Shown in pieces: positions 1 to 8,296 of a DNA stretch of 64,000 bases (within the stretch, counting starts at the first letter, position 1; each line of letters starts with the position of its first letter). The notes under the pieces were generated by a model. It saw only the letters and a list, made by a program, of their open reading frames with translations, ran no database searches and had not been told where the DNA came from. Source of the stretch: Rhodanobacter denitrificans. GTDB taxonomy: Bacteria; Pseudomonadota; Gammaproteobacteria; Xanthomonadales; Rhodanobacteraceae. A program made the translations under genes and the position numbers. The DNA lies in the NCBI RefSeq assembly GCF_003335105.1, contig NZ_QFWQ01000008.1, forward strand, positions 62,001 to 126,000, in the 5' to 3' direction.

Positions 1-27
1 CGTGTCGGCGCGGAGTGAACGCATGCC

Positions 28-402
28 TCAGCCGAACAGCCGCGGCCCGAGGATCAGTGCCCAGCTTGCCACCACCAGCAGCAGCAGCAGGAATACCGCC
101 GCGGAGCCCATGTCCTTGGCGCGGCCGGCCAGTTCGTGGAATTCGGGGCTGACCTTGTCGACCACCGCTTCGATCGCGGAATTGAGCAGCTCGGCCGACA
201 GCACCAGCGCCGGCGCCAGGATCAGCGCGAATTTCTCCAGCCCACCCTGGCCGAGCCACAGGCCGAGCGGGATCAGCACCACCGCCAGGCAGGCCTCCAG
301 CCGGAACGAAGCCTCGTGGCGCCAGCCGGCCCTGAGGCCCTTCATCGACCAGAGGAACGCGTTCCAGAGCTGCTTCGGGCCGCGAAAACCTTCGGCGGCC
401 AT
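28..402 (-). CDS. dgkA: Diacylglycerol kinase (DgkA)
   Basis: Small integral inner-membrane kinase of 124 residues that phosphorylates diacylglycerol with ATP, recycling lipid left over from membrane-derived glucan and LPS modification. The family signature ELLNSAIEAVVD is present around residues 69-80, followed by a region with the expected D and acidic residues. Three hydrophobic segments can be seen (about residues 34-50, 56-72 and 98-118), as in E. coli DgkA (about 122 residues). It is transcribed out of the left edge of the window and lies divergent from the peptide transporter gene, with 272 bp between the two starts. No distinctive regulatory site was recognised in that gap. Confidence 0.95.
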   Translation of the reverse strand: MAAEGFRGPKQLWNAFLWSMKGLRAGWRHEASFRLEACLAVVLIPLGLWLGQGGLEKFALILAPALVLSAELLNSAIEAVVDKVSPEFHELAGRAKDMGSAAVFLLLLLVVASWALILGPRLFG

Positions 403-674
403 CAGCGACTCCGCCCGCCCGGCCGCGGGCGCGCCGACAATATCAATGCGTTGGACATGGACGGCAAACTCCCTGGAATCAGGCCGGTTCAGGCGGCCGA
501 TGATGCCACAAGCGCCAGCGCCGGGCGCCCGCTGCGGACTCCCGGCTTGCCGCAGTGCAGCTACACCCTGATGGCGAATGGGTTACGCTTCGCCGGTTGT
601 GGCCCATCCAGCGGCTGCATGGCACTGGCGCGTGCCGGCACGCCGCCACGGTTTGGATCACGCACGGAAAACAT

Positions 675-2225
675 ATGGCAACCCAGAACCCGCCCGTCTC
701 GCAGACGCGGTCCTTCAGCACCGTCTTCCTGATCGAAATGTGGGAGCGTTTCGGCTTCTACGGCATGCAGGTGCTGATGGTCACCTACATGATGAAGAAG
801 CTCGGTTTCGTCGACAGCCGGGCCAATCTGGTCTGGGGTGCGGCAGCCGCCCTCATCTACGCCACTCCGGCGATCGGCGGCTGGATCGGCGACAAGCTGC
901 TCGGTACGCGCCGCACCATGGTGCTCGGTGCGGTGGTGCTGGCGCTGGGCTACGCGATGCTGTGGATCCCTTCGAGCAACCCGACCCTGTTGTACAGCGC
1001 GCTGGGCGTCATCGTGGTGGGCAACGGCTTCTTCAAGCCGAACGCCGGCAACCTCGTGCGCAAGATCTACGAAGGCGACGACACCAAGATCGACAGCGCC
1101 TTCACCATCTATTACATGGCGGTGAACGTCGGCTCGATGATTTCGATGACCGCCACGCCGTGGATCCGCGACTACGTGGCTGCACGCTACGGCGACAACT
1201 GGGGCTGGCACACCGCCTTCGGCGCCTGCGCGATAGGCCTGCTGCTTGGCCTGATCAACTACTCGCTGATGCACCGCACGCTTGCGCACATCAGCTCACC
1301 CTCCGACAACCGGCCGGTCAAGGCGACGCGAGCACTGGCGCTGCTGGGCGCGTCGCTGGTGCTGGTGCTGTTGGTGACCTTCATCCTGCAGAGCCTGCTG
1401 GCGGCCAAGATCTGCGTGTATCTGGCCGGCGTGGTGATCCTGGGCATCTTCGTGCACTTGATCCGCAGCGCAGACAAAACCGAGCGCGCCGGCCTGGTCG
1501 CCGCTCTGGTGCTCACCGTGCAGACGATCTTCTTCTTCATTTTCTACGCCCAGATGGCGACCTCGCTGAACCTGTTCGCACAGCGCAACGTCGATCTCTC
1601 CTTCGACCTGTTCGGCCTGCACCTGTTCAACTGGATCCCCGAGCAGTACCAGAACCTCAATGCAATCTGGATCGTGCTGCTCAGCCCGGTGCTGGTGTGG
1701 ATCTACAACGGTCTGGGCCAGCTCGGCCGCAACCCGTCGGTGGCGGTGAAATTCGCCTGGGGTTTCGGCGCGGTTGCCGCCGGTTTCTTCATGTATGGCG
1801 TCGGGGCGGTCTGGGCGGTAAACGGCCAGGTGTCTTCGTGGATCATGGTGTGGGGCTACGGCCTGTATTCGCTTGGCGAGCTGCTGGTGTCGGGCCTCGG
1901 CCTGGCGATGATCGCCCGCTACGTACCGGCGCGCATGGGCGGTTTCATGATGGGCGCCTACTATGTGGCCGTCGGCATCTCGCAGTATCTGGGCAGCGTG
2001 GTGGCGAACTTCGCCAGCATCCCGACCGACATCAAGGATCCGCTGGTGTCGCTGCCGGTCTACACCGCGCTGTTCAACAAGCTGGGCTTCGCCGGCGTCG
2101 CCTGCACGGCGATCGCGCTGGCGATGCTGCCGCTGATGAAGAAGCTTTCGAGCAGCCATTCCGACTCCGTCGCCAACAACCCGCTGCCGGCCGTGCGCAG
2201 CGAGGAATTCAACACGCAGTCGTGA
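675..2225 (+). CDS. POT-family proton-dependent oligopeptide transporter
   Basis: Proton-coupled di/tripeptide symporter of the PTR2/POT branch of the major facilitator superfamily, 516 residues and about 14 hydrophobic segments. The N-terminal family motif EMWERFGFYG (ExxER...YG) is followed by GGWIGDKLLGTRR, the loop between helices 2 and 3. A second family block, GNGFFKPNAGNL, follows. The ATG at 675 was chosen because the family motif begins about 20 residues later. Longer in-frame extensions upstream lack family sequence. The gene stands alone, 39 bp before regB. The closest characterised relatives are DtpA-type permeases; substrate range cannot be read from the sequence. Confidence 0.93.
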   Translation: MATQNPPVSQTRSFSTVFLIEMWERFGFYGMQVLMVTYMMKKLGFVDSRANLVWGAAAALIYATPAIGGWIGDKLLGTRRTMVLGAVVLALGYAMLWIPSSNPTLLYSALGVIVVGNGFFKPNAGNLVRKIYEGDDTKIDSAFTIYYMAVNVGSMISMTATPWIRDYVAARYGDNWGWHTAFGACAIGLLLGLINYSLMHRTLAHISSPSDNRPVKATRALALLGASLVLVLLVTFILQSLLAAKICVYLAGVVILGIFVHLIRSADKTERAGLVAALVLTVQTIFFFIFYAQMATSLNLFAQRNVDLSFDLFGLHLFNWIPEQYQNLNAIWIVLLSPVLVWIYNGLGQLGRNPSVAVKFAWGFGAVAAGFFMYGVGAVWAVNGQVSSWIMVWGYGLYSLGELLVSGLGLAMIARYVPARMGGFMMGAYYVAVGISQYLGSVVANFASIPTDIKDPLVSLPVYTALFNKLGFAGVACTAIALAMLPLMKKLSSSHSDSVANNPLPAVRSEEFNTQS

Positions 2226-2264
2226 CCCGACCGGGCCCGCCACGCGGCGGCCCGGCAAGCCTGG

Positions 2265-3548
2265 ATGACCGCCATGCCGCACCGGCACTCCCAACGCATC
2301 GGTCCGTTCGCGCTGACGCGCTCGCTCGCCTGGCTGCGGATCTGCGCCATCGCGGGCCAGAGCACCGCCGTGCTGGTGTGTGCCTGGGGAATGCACCTGG
2401 GCATTCCGCTGCTGCCGCTGCTGCTCGGCATCGGCCTGCTTGGGGTGTTCTCGGTGTTCGCCGCATGGCGGCTGACCCAGCCGTGGCCGCTGCGCGAGTG
2501 GGAGGCGGTCGGCCACATCGCGTTCGATACGCTGGTGCTCGGCTACCTGCTGTACTTCACCGGCGGTGCCAGCAACCCGTTCATCACCCTGCTGCTGGTG
2601 CCGATCGCGCTCAGCGCGGCGGCGCTGTCGGGCCGGGCGGTGCTGGCGGTGGCCGCGCTGGCCGGTGTCGCCTATGTGATCCTGCTGTACTCGTACGTGC
2701 CGCTGCCGCTGCCGATGCCCGCCGGTTCGCCCAGCCGCTTTACCCTGCACGTGGTCGGCATGGGCGTGAACTTCGTGATCATGGCGCTGCTGCTGAGTTT
2801 CTTCATCAGCCGGCTGGCCCGTGTACTGCGGCTGCAACAGCTCGAGGTGCAGCGGGTGCGCGAGCGCGCGCTGCGCGACGAGGGCATCCTGGCGATCGCC
2901 ACCCAGGCCGCCGGCGCCGCGCACGAACTCAACACGCCGCTCTCGACCATGCGCACGCTGCTGCCCGAACTGCGCCGCGAGCACGCCGGCGATGCGACGC
3001 TGGCCGAGGACCTGGCACTGCTGGAAGGCCAGGTCGACCGCTGTCGCACGATCCTTCGCGAGATGGTCGCGTTCGGCAAGGCCCAGCTGTCGCAGGAGCC
3101 CGAGCGGCTCACGGTGGCCGCGTTCATCCACGGCTGTCTGGAGCGCTTCCAGCTGCTGCGGCCCGAGGCCGAGCTGGATCTCACGCTGGACCAGGAGATC
3201 GCCCGCGTCGTGCTGCGTACGCCGCCGGGCCTGCGTCATGCGCTGCTCAACCTGCTCAACAACGCCGCCGACGCCTCCGCCATCCACCAGTCGCACGCGG
3301 TGGCGCTGCGGGTCGCGCGCGATGGCGACTGGCTGCAGCTGAGCGTGCGCGACCACGGCCCCGGCTTCGACGCCACCGGCGAGATCACCCTCATCGGCCA
3401 CTCGCAGAAGCAGACCGGACTGGGCATCGGCCTGGCCCTCGCCGAGGCGACCGCCGAACGGCTCAACGGCGAACTGGTCGCCAGCAACACCGGGCACGGC
3501 GCCGAAGTCTGCCTGCGCCTGCCGCTGGCGGTGATCGCCGAAAAGTGA
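2265..3548 (+). CDS. regB: RegB/PrrB-type redox-sensing histidine kinase
   Basis: Membrane sensor kinase of 427 residues. Six hydrophobic helices span roughly residues 25-185. The conserved RegB sequence GGASNPF, known in the family as part of the ubiquinone-sensing region, is at residues 100-106. The dimerisation domain carries the phosphorylated histidine in AAHELNTPLSTM (His220) and a cysteine in DRCRTIL (Cys260), the position of the redox-active cysteine in RegB. The ATPase domain shows the N box LLNLLNNAADAS and the G boxes DHGPGF and GLGIGLALA. The regA partner gene follows 58 bp downstream. In known systems RegB/RegA controls aerobic and anaerobic respiration genes; the targets here are not visible. 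Confidence 0.9.
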   Translation: MTAMPHRHSQRIGPFALTRSLAWLRICAIAGQSTAVLVCAWGMHLGIPLLPLLLGIGLLGVFSVFAAWRLTQPWPLREWEAVGHIAFDTLVLGYLLYFTGGASNPFITLLLVPIALSAAALSGRAVLAVAALAGVAYVILLYSYVPLPLPMPAGSPSRFTLHVVGMGVNFVIMALLLSFFISRLARVLRLQQLEVQRVRERALRDEGILAIATQAAGAAHELNTPLSTMRTLLPELRREHAGDATLAEDLALLEGQVDRCRTILREMVAFGKAQLSQEPERLTVAAFIHGCLERFQLLRPEAELDLTLDQEIARVVLRTPPGLRHALLNLLNNAADASAIHQSHAVALRVARDGDWLQLSVRDHGPGFDATGEITLIGHSQKQTGLGIGLALAEATAERLNGELVASNTGHGAEVCLRLPLAVIAEK

Positions 3549-3606
3549 CCCGTCGGGCGCGCTTCCGGCAGAATGAGCCACCGATCCACCTCCAGGAACC
3601 ACCGCC

Positions 3607-4191
3607 ATGACCGAGTTGCCCCACGCCGCCACGGCCCGTCCGCTGCTGCTGGTCGACGACGATGCCACCTTCCTGCGTGTGCTGGCGCGCGCATTGGCCT
3701 CGCGCGGCTTCGAGGTCATCACGGCCGGCAACTTCGACGAGGCCCGCGCGCTGACGCGGCGGCATCATCCGCGCTACTGCGTGCTCGACCTGAAGCTGGG
3801 CGAGGAGAACGGCCTGCGCCTGATCCCCGAACTGCACACCCTGGTGCCTGATCTGCGCGTGTTGCTGCTGACCGGCTACGCCTCGATCGCCACCGCGGTG
3901 GAGGCGATCAAGCGCGGCGCCCACGATTATCTGGCCAAGCCGGTCGATGCCGACGCCGTGGTGCGCGCCCTGCTCGACGGCGACAGCGACGTCGAGGACA
4001 ACGATCTACCGGACACCCCCGAACAGCCGCTGGCGTTGCGCCGGCTGGAATGGGAGCACATCCAGCGCGTGCTGACCGAATGCGACGGCAACATCTCCGA
4101 AACCGCCCGCCGCCTCGGCATGCACCGCCGCACCCTGCAGCGCAAATTGAGCAAGCACCCGGTGCGCGAACGCCCCGACCGCGAAGAGTGA
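3607..4191 (+). CDS. regA: RegA/PrrA/ActR-type response regulator
   Basis: Response regulator of 194 residues, the cognate partner of the RegB kinase just upstream. The receiver domain (about residues 13-125) has the acidic pair LLVDDD, the phosphoacceptor Asp61 in CVLDLKLGEENG, the conserved Thr in LLLTGYAS and the Lys in YLAKPVDAD. The C-terminal Fis-type helix-turn-helix, GNISETARRLGMHRRTLQRK, is the diagnostic near-invariant RegA DNA-binding segment. A short Pro-containing linker connects the two domains, as in the family. The stop codon is followed after 9 bp by a REP-like palindrome that may protect or end the transcript. Confidence 0.93.
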   Translation: MTELPHAATARPLLLVDDDATFLRVLARALASRGFEVITAGNFDEARALTRRHHPRYCVLDLKLGEENGLRLIPELHTLVPDLRVLLLTGYASIATAVEAIKRGAHDYLAKPVDADAVVRALLDGDSDVEDNDLPDTPEQPLALRRLEWEHIQRVLTECDGNISETARRLGMHRRTLQRKLSKHPVRERPDREE

Positions 4192-4200
4192 CAGCGTAGT

Positions 4201-4272
4201 CGTAGGGCGGGCACTGCCCGCCGGCTCTTCATCGCGCCACGACCAAGAGCGGCGGGGAGTGCCCGCCCTACG
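4201..4272. repeat. REP-like palindrome, copy 1 (after regA)
   Basis: A 72-bp imperfect palindrome just after regA. The left arm (4201-4229) begins CGTAGGGCGGGCACT and the right arm (4245-4272) ends AGTGCCCGCCCTACG; the outer 15 bases pair perfectly and the rest of the 28-29 base arms nearly so. Two more copies lie at 15085-15151 and 63078-63153. It could fold into a long hairpin at the end of the regA message. No T-tract follows, so it is more REP-like than a classical terminator. Confidence 0.8.
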
Positions 4273-4401
4273 TTCGCTGCGGGCACCTTTCGCCGTGCCC
4301 GCGCATCCCATCGCCGAACCACCGCTGCGACAACGCGCCATCTGTCGTGCGTACGACCGCGGACTATCCTTGCAACCCTAGACCACCATCCAGAGTGTCG
4401 C

Positions 4402-6660
4402 TTGAACACCCTACCGCTCGGCCTTTGCGCAATCGCACTCGTCGTGGCCACCGGCCCGCTGCTGGCCGCCGATGAGCCCGCCCCCGCCACCACCACCCTT
4501 GCGCCGGTCTCGGTGCACGCCAGCGACACCATGGTGATGGAGACGCCCAGCGTGCGGGTGCGCGTCGACCGGCAGAAGCTGCAGCAGCAAAACGTCACCG
4601 AAAGCGCCGATGCGCTGAAGTACGCGCCGAACATGATGGTGCGCAAGCGCTACATCGGCGACCCGAACGCGGTGATCAGCGGCCGCAACGCCGGCACCCT
4701 GCAGAGCGCGCGCAGCCTGGTCTACGCCGACGGCCTGCTGCTCTCCAACCTGATGACCAACGGCTGGGACGGCGCGCCGCGCTGGGGCATGGTGGCACCC
4801 GGGGAAATCGGTGCAGTCGACATCCTGTACGGCCCCTACTCCGCGCTGTATCCGGGCAACTCGCTGGGCACCACGGTGCTGATCCACACTGTGCTGCCGC
4901 AGCGGTTCACGGCCAGCGCGAGCACCCAGTTCTTCAGCCAGGACTACCGCGACGCGTATGGCGCCGGCGGCCACTACAACGGCCACCAGGTCGCTGCCGC
5001 GCTGGGCGACAAGCAGGGGCGCTGGAGCTGGCTGCTGGAATTCAGCCGGCTCGACAACCACGGCCAGCCGATGCAGTACGCCACCGCGAAGGCCGGCGGC
5101 AATCCGGCCTCGGCAGTGCCGGTCAGCGGAGCCACCCTTGACCGCAATCCGAACGGTTCGCCGCGGCTGGTCTACGGCGCCAACAGCATCGAGCACACGG
5201 TGCAGGACCAGGCCAAGCTGAAAGTCGGCGTCGACCTCACCAACCGCGTCGCCGCGCTGTTCACCGTGGGCTGGTGGCACAACCGTGCCGAGGACCGCAC
5301 CCGCAGCCTGATCCGCGCCGCCGCCGGCCACCCGGTCGCCGGCGGCGTGATCAGCGCAGCCGGGCGGACCTGGACCCTGCCGGCCAGCGGCCTGGCGCCC
5401 TCCTCGGCCAGCGACAGCCACATGCTGTACGGCGTCGAATTGAACGGCCGCCTCGACAACGGCTGGCGCTGGACCGCCGTGGCCAGCCACTACGATTTCC
5501 TGCGCTCGCAGGCGGCCACGGCCAACCTCGCCGAACCCGACGCGCCCACGGGCGGTCCCGGCACGATCGCCGACAAGGCCGGTTCCGGCTGGGACACTTT
5601 CGACCTGCGCAGTTCCGGCCCGCTCGGCGATCGCCACATGCTGTACGCCGGCGCACACGGCGACCGCTACGTGCTGGACAGCCGCGTGCGCAACGCCAGC
5701 GACTGGCGTGACGGCGCCGATGGCGCACGGGTCAGCGCGTTCGCCGGCCGCACGCAGACCCGCGCGCTGTACCTGCAGGACGTGTGGAGCTTCGCCGATG
5801 CCTGGACGCTGACCCTGGGCGGGCGACTGGAACAGTGGCGTGCCTACGGCGGCCTGCGCGCGAATGCGGTCAGCACGCTGCGCTACGCCGACCGCCGGCG
5901 CACCGACTTCTCGCCCAAGGCGGCGCTGAGCTGGGACATCGCCGATGGCTGGGAACTGCGACTGGCCCATGGCAAGGCCGTGCGCTACCCGACTGTGACC
6001 GAGCTGTTCCAGGGCAGCCTGTCGGCCAACGCGATCGTCAACAACAATCCGGACCTGAAGCCCGAGACCGACGAATCCACCGACCTCACCCTGACCCACC
6101 ACCTGGAGCACGGCCACTGGCGCGTCTCGCTGTACCAGGACCGCATCGCCAATTCGCTGTATTCGCAGACCGACATCACCGTCACCCCCACCGTCACCAG
6201 CGTGCAGAACATCGACAGGATGCGCAGCCGCGGCATCGAGGGCGAACTCGGCCTCACCGACCTCTGGCTGGATGGCCTCGACCTGCAGGCCAGCCTCGCC
6301 TTCAACGACGCGAAGACACTGCAAGACCGCCAATACCCGCTGGCCAACGGCAAGACCTTTCCGCGCATTCCGAAAGTCCGCGCCAGCATATTCGCCGACT
6401 ACCGCTTCGCGCCGCAGTGGGACGCCTCGCTCGGCATCCGCCACTCCGGCCGCCAGTACGGCACGCTGGACAACAGCGACTACGTGGACAGCTACGGCGC
6501 GGTGAGCCGCTTCACCGTGGCCGACGCGAAACTGCGCTGGAAGTTCGCGCCGGGCTGGACCGCCGCGCTCGGCGTCGACAACCTCACCAACGAGCAGTAC
6601 TGGGTCTACCATCCCTACACCGGCCGCACCTGGTTCGGCGAACTACGCTGGGAGTTGTGA
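4402..6660 (+). CDS. TonB-dependent outer-membrane receptor, substrate unknown
   Basis: Outer-membrane active transporter of 752 residues. A signal peptide (residues 1-23, ending LLAAD) is followed by a short TonB-box region, then a plug domain of about 150 residues (DALKYAPNMMVRKR, ILYGPYSALYPGNSLGTTVLI) and a 22-strand-type barrel ending with WFGELRWEL. The start is a TTG at 4402, which puts the signal peptide at the extreme N-terminus; no in-frame ATG fits as well. The stop overlaps the start of the next gene (ATGA), so it is probably cotranslated with a secreted Asp-box protein and a thioredoxin-like protein. That grouping is more suggestive of a metal or metallophore than a sugar, but this is inference. 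Confidence 0.9.
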   Translation: MNTLPLGLCAIALVVATGPLLAADEPAPATTTLAPVSVHASDTMVMETPSVRVRVDRQKLQQQNVTESADALKYAPNMMVRKRYIGDPNAVISGRNAGTLQSARSLVYADGLLLSNLMTNGWDGAPRWGMVAPGEIGAVDILYGPYSALYPGNSLGTTVLIHTVLPQRFTASASTQFFSQDYRDAYGAGGHYNGHQVAAALGDKQGRWSWLLEFSRLDNHGQPMQYATAKAGGNPASAVPVSGATLDRNPNGSPRLVYGANSIEHTVQDQAKLKVGVDLTNRVAALFTVGWWHNRAEDRTRSLIRAAAGHPVAGGVISAAGRTWTLPASGLAPSSASDSHMLYGVELNGRLDNGWRWTAVASHYDFLRSQAATANLAEPDAPTGGPGTIADKAGSGWDTFDLRSSGPLGDRHMLYAGAHGDRYVLDSRVRNASDWRDGADGARVSAFAGRTQTRALYLQDVWSFADAWTLTLGGRLEQWRAYGGLRANAVSTLRYADRRRTDFSPKAALSWDIADGWELRLAHGKAVRYPTVTELFQGSLSANAIVNNNPDLKPETDESTDLTLTHHLEHGHWRVSLYQDRIANSLYSQTDITVTPTVTSVQNIDRMRSRGIEGELGLTDLWLDGLDLQASLAFNDAKTLQDRQYPLANGKTFPRIPKVRASIFADYRFAPQWDASLGIRHSGRQYGTLDNSDYVDSYGAVSRFTVADAKLRWKFAPGWTAALGVDNLTNEQYWVYHPYTGRTWFGELRWEL

Positions 6661-7826
6661 TGCACCGCCTGCTGATCACCCTGCTCTGCCTGTTCTCGCC
6701 CGCGCTGCTCGCGCACGACGGCATGCGCATGGAGATGCCGAAAGGCCCCGAGCTGGGCGCCAGCGCGGCGTTCGACAGCCACGGCCGGCTGTGGCTGGTG
6801 GACGCGGCGGATGGCCACGTGCGGCTGCGCCATTCCGACGATGACGGCCGCACGCTGAGCGCACCGGTCGAGGTGAACGCCACGGCCGAGCGCATCTACG
6901 CCGAGGGCGAGAACCGCCCGAAGATCGCGTTCGGGCCGCGCGACGAAATCTACGTGAGCTGGTCGCAGCCGCGCGCCGAGCCGTGGACCGGCTTCGTGCG
7001 CTTCGCCCGCTCGCTGGACCGGGGCGAGCACTTCGGCGAGCCGCTGACCGTGCACCACGACCGTGCCGAGATCACCCACCGCTTCGACGCGCTGACGGTG
7101 GACGGCAAGGGCCGCATCGTGATCGCCTGGATCGACAAGCGCGACGTGATCGCCGCCACTGCCGCCGGCAAGCCGTATCTGGGCGCCGCGATCTACTACA
7201 GCTGGTCGGACGACGGCGGCGCCAGCTTCGTCCCCGAGCGCAAGCTCGTCGACCAGAGCTGCGAGTGCTGCCGCATCGCGCTCGCGCGCACGCCCGATGG
7301 CGAGGTCGCCGCGTTCTTCCGCAGCATCCACGGCGACAACATCCGCGACCATGCCTATGCGGTGTTGCGCACGGACGGCCACGCCAGTCGCGTCGAACGC
7401 GCCACCTTCAGCGACTGGCAGATCGCCGGCTGCCCGCACCACGGCCCCGGCCTGGCGATCGGCCGCGACGGCATTCTCCATGCCGTGTGGTACGAGGCCA
7501 AAGGCCAGCCCACGATCTGGTACGGCCAGCTCGATCCCGGGCATGCGCCGAGACATCCGCTGGCGATCGCCGGCGTCGGCGCCAGCCATGCCGATGTGGC
7601 CGTGCACGAGCGCACCGTGTGGGTCGCCTGGAACCAGGTCGGCGCCGACGGCTACGCGCTGATGCTGCGCCGCTCGACCGATAACGGCGCGCACTTCGAC
7701 GCACCCCGCGACATCGCCCGCAGCAGCGGTGCGGTGGGTTCGCCGCAGCTGCTGCTGAAACAGGGCCACGCGTTCGTGGCCTGGAACACGGCGGCCGGCT
7801 TCCACCTGGCCGAGGTACCACGATGA
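6660..7826 (+). CDS. Secreted Asp-box (BNR/sialidase-like) beta-propeller protein
   Basis: Exported protein of 388 residues with an 18-residue signal peptide (MHRLLITLLCLFSPALLA). Four Asp-box motifs of the S-x-D-x-G-x-x-[FL] type are visible: SDDDGRTL, SLDRGEHF, SDDGGASF and STDNGAHF, so a six-bladed sialidase-like propeller is likely. The sialidase arginine triad was not recognised, so true sialidase activity is doubtful. An unusual CECC motif (in QSCECCRIA) and a second Cys/His cluster (GCPHHGP) sit in the middle. The start ATG overlaps the receptor stop (ATGA), and the stop overlaps the next start. A periplasmic or surface binding partner for the receptor ligand is the best inference. Confidence 0.82.
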   Translation: MHRLLITLLCLFSPALLAHDGMRMEMPKGPELGASAAFDSHGRLWLVDAADGHVRLRHSDDDGRTLSAPVEVNATAERIYAEGENRPKIAFGPRDEIYVSWSQPRAEPWTGFVRFARSLDRGEHFGEPLTVHHDRAEITHRFDALTVDGKGRIVIAWIDKRDVIAATAAGKPYLGAAIYYSWSDDGGASFVPERKLVDQSCECCRIALARTPDGEVAAFFRSIHGDNIRDHAYAVLRTDGHASRVERATFSDWQIAGCPHHGPGLAIGRDGILHAVWYEAKGQPTIWYGQLDPGHAPRHPLAIAGVGASHADVAVHERTVWVAWNQVGADGYALMLRRSTDNGAHFDAPRDIARSSGAVGSPQLLLKQGHAFVAWNTAAGFHLAEVPR

Positions 7827-8296
7827 GGCGCCTCCTGCTCGCTCTCGTCCTGTGGCTGCCCGCGCTGGCCTGCGCCGGCACGCTGCAGCCGCTGGCCGCC
7901 GCCGACGTTCCGGCCCTGCTGCGGCCGCCGGCGCACGGCACGCGCATCCTCGCGCTGTGGTCGCTCGACTGCGCCTACTGCGAACCGAACCTCGAAGCGC
8001 TGGCCGCGCTGCAACGCGCCAACCCGCAAGGTATCGAACTGGTCACCGTCACCACCGACAGCATCGCGCTGCGCACGGCGATCGAGGCGCGCCTGCACAG
8101 CATGAAGATGGACGGCTGGCCCGCGCGCGCCTACGCCGAAGCCTCGCCGGAACGCATCAACTTCCTGCTCGACCCGAACTGGGGCGGCGAGACCCCACGC
8201 GTGCTGGTGATCCACGCCGACGGCAGCCACCTGGGCATCAGCGGCGCTCTGACGCCAGCGCAGCTGAAGCAACTGGTGGATGAAGCGTCACGGTGA
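7823..8296 (+). CDS. Periplasmic thioredoxin-like (TlpA-type) protein
   Basis: Small exported thioredoxin-fold protein of 157 residues with a cleavable signal peptide (ending LACAGT). The redox motif is C50-A-Y-C53 in WSLDCAYCEPNL, where a TlpA protein has its CxxC, and the cis-Pro loop is in ETPRVLVIH. The start overlaps the stop of the Asp-box protein by 4 bp, making this the third gene of the receptor unit. A plausible role is to keep the CECC cysteines of its neighbour reduced; that is inference from context. The last 59 bp overlap the 3' end of the convergent membrane-protein gene. Confidence 0.82.
   Translation: MRRLLLALVLWLPALACAGTLQPLAAADVPALLRPPAHGTRILALWSLDCAYCEPNLEALAALQRANPQGIELVTVTTDSIALRTAIEARLHSMKMDGWPARAYAEASPERINFLLDPNWGGETPRVLVIHADGSHLGISGALTPAQLKQLVDEASR

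Noticed and set aside
578-3610. A 1010-residue plus-strand reading frame and an 811-residue minus-strand one (1296-3731) over the peptide transporter, regB and regA
   Set aside because: Both are shadows of well-identified genes in other frames. They are rich in Arg, Ala, Gly and Pro, with no family sequence, as expected in high-GC DNA.
4411-6612. A 733-residue minus-strand frame opposite the TonB receptor
   Set aside because: Antisense shadow with Val/Ala/Gly bias and no family sequence.
6660-7826. True sialidase (neuraminidase)
   Set aside because: Asp boxes occur in many propellers. The catalytic Arg triad and Tyr/Glu pair were not found, and context is a TonB receptor and a thioredoxin-like protein.
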